From Crossaster papposus (Eukaryota > Echinodermata > Asteroidea > Velatida > Solasteridae), in the NCBI GenBank assembly GCA_037893245.1, contig JBAIAA010000030.1, forward strand, positions 558,001-622,000: 64,000 nucleotides of DNA. The letters run 5' to 3'. Position numbers and translations under genes: made by a program. Position 1 is the stretch's first letter; every line of letters starts with the position of its first letter. Positions 60,701-64,000 of this stretch are shown here, piece after piece. The notes under the pieces are model-generated. The model ran no database searches, was not told the origin of the DNA, and was given only the letters and a program-made list of their open reading frames with translations.

Positions 60701-63320
60701 GGGATTGTGTGCACAAACCTATGGCGAATTTGAAACGCGTGTGTTAACGTTACAATTTTCAGAAAATCGAAATAAAATACTAACAAAGCATGCCCCGGGT
60801 CAAATTGCTAATTTTGCCATTCCTGGAGGACCCCTCTATCTCCTAACACCCAGCCCCTTCCCGGGGCATGCTTTCCTTCATGCCCTTATTTGTGGGCGGG
60901 GATTGTGTGCACAAACCTATGGCAAATTTGAAACGCGTGTGTTAACGTTAAAATGTACAGAAAATCGAAATAAAATACTAACAAAGCATGCCCCGGGTCA
61001 AATTGCTAATTTTGCCATTCCTGGAGGCCCCCCTCTATCTCCTAACACCCAGCCCCTTCCCGGGGCATGCTTTCCTTCATATCCTTATTTGTGGGCGGGG
61101 ATTGTGTGCACAAACCTATGGCGAATTTGAAACGCGTGTGTTAACGTTAAAATGTACAGAAAATCGAAATAAAATACTAACAAAGCATGCCCCGGGTCAA
61201 ATTGCTAATTTTGCCATTCCTGGAGGCCCCCCTCTATCTCCTAACACCCAGCCCCTTCCCGGGGCATGCTTTCCTTCATATCCTTATTTGTGGGCGGGGA
61301 TTGTGTGCACAAACCTATGGCGAATTTGAAACGCGTGGGTTAACGTTAAAATTTTAAGAAAATCGAACTAAAATACTAACAAAGCATGCCCCGGGTCAAA
61401 TTGCTAATTTTACCATTCCTGGAGGCCCCCCTCTATCTCCTAACACCCAGCCCCTTCCCGGGGCATGCTTTCCTTCATGCCCTTATTTGTGGGCGGGGAT
61501 TGTGTGCACAAACCTATGGCGAATTTGAAACGCGTGTGTTAACGTTAAAATGTACAGAAAATCGAAATAAAATACTAACAAAGCATGCCCCGGGTCAAAT
61601 TGCTAATTTTGCCATTCCTGGAGGCCCCCCCTCTATCTCCTAACACCCAGCCCCTTCCCGGGGCATGCTTTCCTTCATGCCCTTATTTGTGGGCGGGGAT
61701 TGTGTACACAAACCTATGGCGAATTTGAAACGCGTGTGTTAACGTTAAAATTTTCAGAAAATCGAAATAAAATACTAACAAAGCATGCCCCGGGTCAAAT
61801 TGCTAATTTTGCCATTCCTGGAGGCCCCCCTCTATCTCCTAACACCCAGCCCCTTCCCGGGGCATGCTTTCCTTCATTCCCTTATTTGTGGGCGGGGATT
61901 GTGTGCACAAACCTATGGCGAATTTGAAACGCGTGTGTTAACGTTAACCTTTTCAGAACATCGAAATAAAATACTAACAAAGCATGCCCCGGGTCAAATT
62001 GTTAATGTTGCCATTCCTGGAGGCCCCCCTCTATCTCCTAACACCCAGCCCCTTCCCGGGGCATGCTTTCCTTCATGCCCTTATTTGTGGGCGGGGATTG
62101 TGTGCACAAACCTATGGCGAATTTGAAACGCGTGTGTTAACGTTACAATTTTCAGAAAATCGAAATAAAATACTAACAAAGCATGCCCCGGGTCAAATTG
62201 CTAATTTTGCCATTCCTGGAGGCCCCCCTCTATCTCCTAACACCCAGCCCCTTCCCGGGGCATGCTTTCCTTCATGCCCTTATTTGTGGGCGGAGATTGT
62301 GTGCACAAACCTATGGCGAATTTGAAACGCGTGTGTTAACGTTAAAATTTTAAGAAAATCGAAATAAAATACTAACAAAGCATGCCCCGGGTCAAATTGC
62401 TAATGTTGCCATTCCTGGAGGCCCCCCTCTATCTCCTAACACCCAGCCCCTTCCCGGGGCATGCTTACCTTCATGTCCTTATTTGTGGGCGGGGATTGTG
62501 TGCACAAACCTATGGCGAATTTGAAACGCGTGTGTTAACGTTACAATTTTCAGAAAATCGAAATAAAATACTAACAAAGCATGCCCCGGGTCAAATTGCT
62601 AATTTTTCCATTCCTGGAGGACCCCTCTATCTCCTAACACCCAGCCCCTTCCCGGGGCATGCTTTCCTTCATGCCCTTATTTGTGGGCGGGGATTGTGTG
62701 CACAAACCTATGGCGAATTTGAAACGCGTGTGTTAACGTTAAAATGTACAGAAAATCGAAATAAAATACTAACAAAGCATGCCCCGGGTCAAATTGCTAA
62801 TTTTGCCATTCCTGGAGGCCCCCCTCTATCTTCTAACACCCAGCCCCTTCCCGGGGCATGCTTTCCTTCATGCCCTTATTTGTGGGCGGGGATTGTGTGC
62901 ACAAACCTATGGCGAATTTGAAACGCGTGTGTTAACGTTAACATTTTCAGAAAATCGAAATAAAATACTAACAAAGCATGCCCCGGGTCAAATTGCTAAT
63001 TTTGCCATTCCTGGAGGCCCCCCTCTATCTCCTAACACCCAGCCCCTTCCCGGGGCATGCTTTCCTTCATGCCCTTATTTGTGGGCGGGGATTGTGTGCA
63101 CAAACCTATGGCGAATTTGAAACGCGTGTGTTAACGTTACAATTTTCAGAAAATCAAAATAAAATACTAACAAAGCATGCCCCGGGTCAAATTGCTAATT
63201 TTTCCATTCCTGGAGGCCCCCCTCTATCTCCTAACACCCAGCCCCTTCCCGGGGCATGCTTACCTTCATGTCCTTATTTGTGGGCGGGGATTGTGTGCAC
63301 AAACCTATGGCGAATTTGAA
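54800..63320. repeat. Overlapping duplications with 8-, 7- and 29-monomer offsets
   Basis: Landmarks at 54625, 55023, 55420 and 55619 recur at +1,591 bp (56216 to 57210). A block from about 56720 recurs at +1,391 bp (58111 to about 59500), sharing GTGTGTTAGCGTTAC and CTCTATATCC. The series 56216, 56614, 57011, 57210 and 57409 recurs at +5,768 bp (61984 to 63177). GCTTACCTTCATGTCC is a shared private variant of several copies. The same local module has been copied at three scales. Confidence 0.75.
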
Positions 63321-64000
63321 ACGCGTGTGTTAACGTTACAATTTTCAGAAAATCGAAATAAAATACTAACAAAGCATGCCCCGGGTCAAATTGCTAATTT
63401 TGCCATTCCTGGAGGACCCCTCTATCTCCTAACACCCAGCCCCTTCCCGGGGCATGCTTTCCTTCATGCCCTTATTTGTGGGCGGGGATTGTGTGCACAA
63501 ACCTATGGCAAATTTGAAACGCGTGTGTTAACGTTAAAATGTACAGAAAATCGAAATAAAATACTAACAAAGCATGCCCCGGGTCAAATTGCTAATTTTG
63601 CCATTCCTGGAGGCCCCCCTCTATCTCCTAACACCCAGCCCCTTCCCGGGGCATGCTTTCCTTCATATCCTTATTTGTGGGCGGGGATTGTGTGCACAAA
63701 CCTATGGCGAATTTGAAACGCGTGTGTTAACGTTAAAATGTACAGAAAATCGAAATAAAATACTAACAAAGCATGCCCCGGGTCAAATTGCTAATTTTGC
63801 CATTCCTGGAGGCCCCCCTCTATCTCCTAACACCCAGCCCCTTCCCGGGGCATGCTTTCCTTCATATCCTTATTTGTGGGCGGGGATTGTGTGCACAAAC
63901 CTATGGCGAATTTGAAACGCGTGGGTTAACGTTAAAATTTTAAGAAAATCGAACTAAAATACTAACAAAGCATGCCCCGGGTCAAATTGCTAATTTTACC
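60780..64000. repeat. 13-monomer duplication running into the window end (2,586 bp)
   Basis: About 60780-61414 recurs at about 63366-64000, including the rare CTTCATATCC variants and the TTTTACC variant that forms the last bases of the window. The second copy is cut by the window edge. Confidence 0.75.

Larger units (their letters stand above)
12177..64000. repeat. 199-bp satellite array, right segment (about 260 monomers)
   Basis: Continuation of the same array in the same orientation and, once the inserted element is removed, in the same register: the landmark at 7753 continues at 12223, which is 199 bp after subtracting 4,271. It runs unbroken to the window end. Monomers differ by scattered substitutions and rare small indels. 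Variants that mark subfamilies are unevenly spread: AAAATGTTCAG types occur left of about 41 kb, whereas AAAATTTTAAG, GGAGGACCCC and the CGAACTAAAA variant appear only from about 41 kb onward. No non-satellite insertion is visible in these 51.8 kb. Confidence 0.98.

Noticed and set aside
12223..63915. The same open frames in the right array, including fused ones of 127-181 residues
   Set aside because: The longer ones arise only where the C tract changes length and joins two frames, or where a stop codon has mutated. No conserved start context and no protein family are recognisable.
1..64000. CRISPR array
   Set aside because: The repeat is 199 bp with no unique spacers, and the unique segment contains spliced animal-type genes.
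1..64000. CENP-B box in the satellite monomer
   Set aside because: I looked for the TTCG....A..CGGG pattern on both strands of the consensus monomer and found no match, so centromeric identity cannot be argued from this motif.
1..64000. Ribosomal spacer, tRNA or telomeric repeat as the origin of the monomer
   Set aside because: No tRNA promoter boxes, rRNA-like segments or TTAGGG-type repeats are recognisable in the monomer.

Overview
The window is animal DNA: a very long satellite array interrupted once by a transposon that carries genes. About 59.7 kb of the 64 kb is one head-to-tail array of a 199-bp monomer, roughly 300 copies, and both ends of the window fall inside it. The only other sequence is a 4,267-bp segment at 7910-12176. 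That segment has introns with normal splice signals, a THAP zinc finger (an animal domain) and a P2X7 C-terminal 'ballast'-type cysteine domain, which I know mainly from marine invertebrates. Repeated ATGTAC sequence gives a weak lean towards a mollusc. I cannot name the species.

Layout. 1-7909 is satellite, cut by the window start. 7910-12176 is a mobile element. 12177-64000 is satellite, cut by the window end. The element is flanked by TTAA on both sides. Its ends are 18-bp inverted repeats differing at one base (AGGTTCAGAGAAATCAAA against AGGTGCAGAGAAATCAAA). Removing the element plus one TTAA (4,271 bp) restores the 199-bp register exactly, so it inserted into a previously continuous array. 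The TTAA target, termini reading TTAAAGG and a THAP-encoding gene fit the Kolobok superfamily better than piggyBac. I find no DDE transposase in it.

The element carries two small spliced genes pointing at each other, each starting near one end. The left gene (plus strand, 8248-9439) encodes an N-terminal THAP finger and a short basic tail. The right gene (minus strand, 11864-10203) encodes a stand-alone P2RX7_C/ballast-like protein in three exons whose splice phases match, but with two apparent frameshifts. Beside each promoter is a matching inverted motif (ACGTCA..TCCAGAAC), placed 194 and 193 bp from the respective element ends. A THAP protein and a ballast-domain protein packaged between transposon ends is the most unusual content here.

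The satellite has no credible genes. Its many 113-residue open frames overlap each other, shift frame at every monomer (199 = 3 x 66 + 1) and break at C-tract length changes. The array instead shows nested higher-order duplications with periods of 4 to 29 monomers, diagnostic variants that change along the array, a 15-bp perfect inverted repeat and a 12-bp TTAA-containing palindrome in each monomer.
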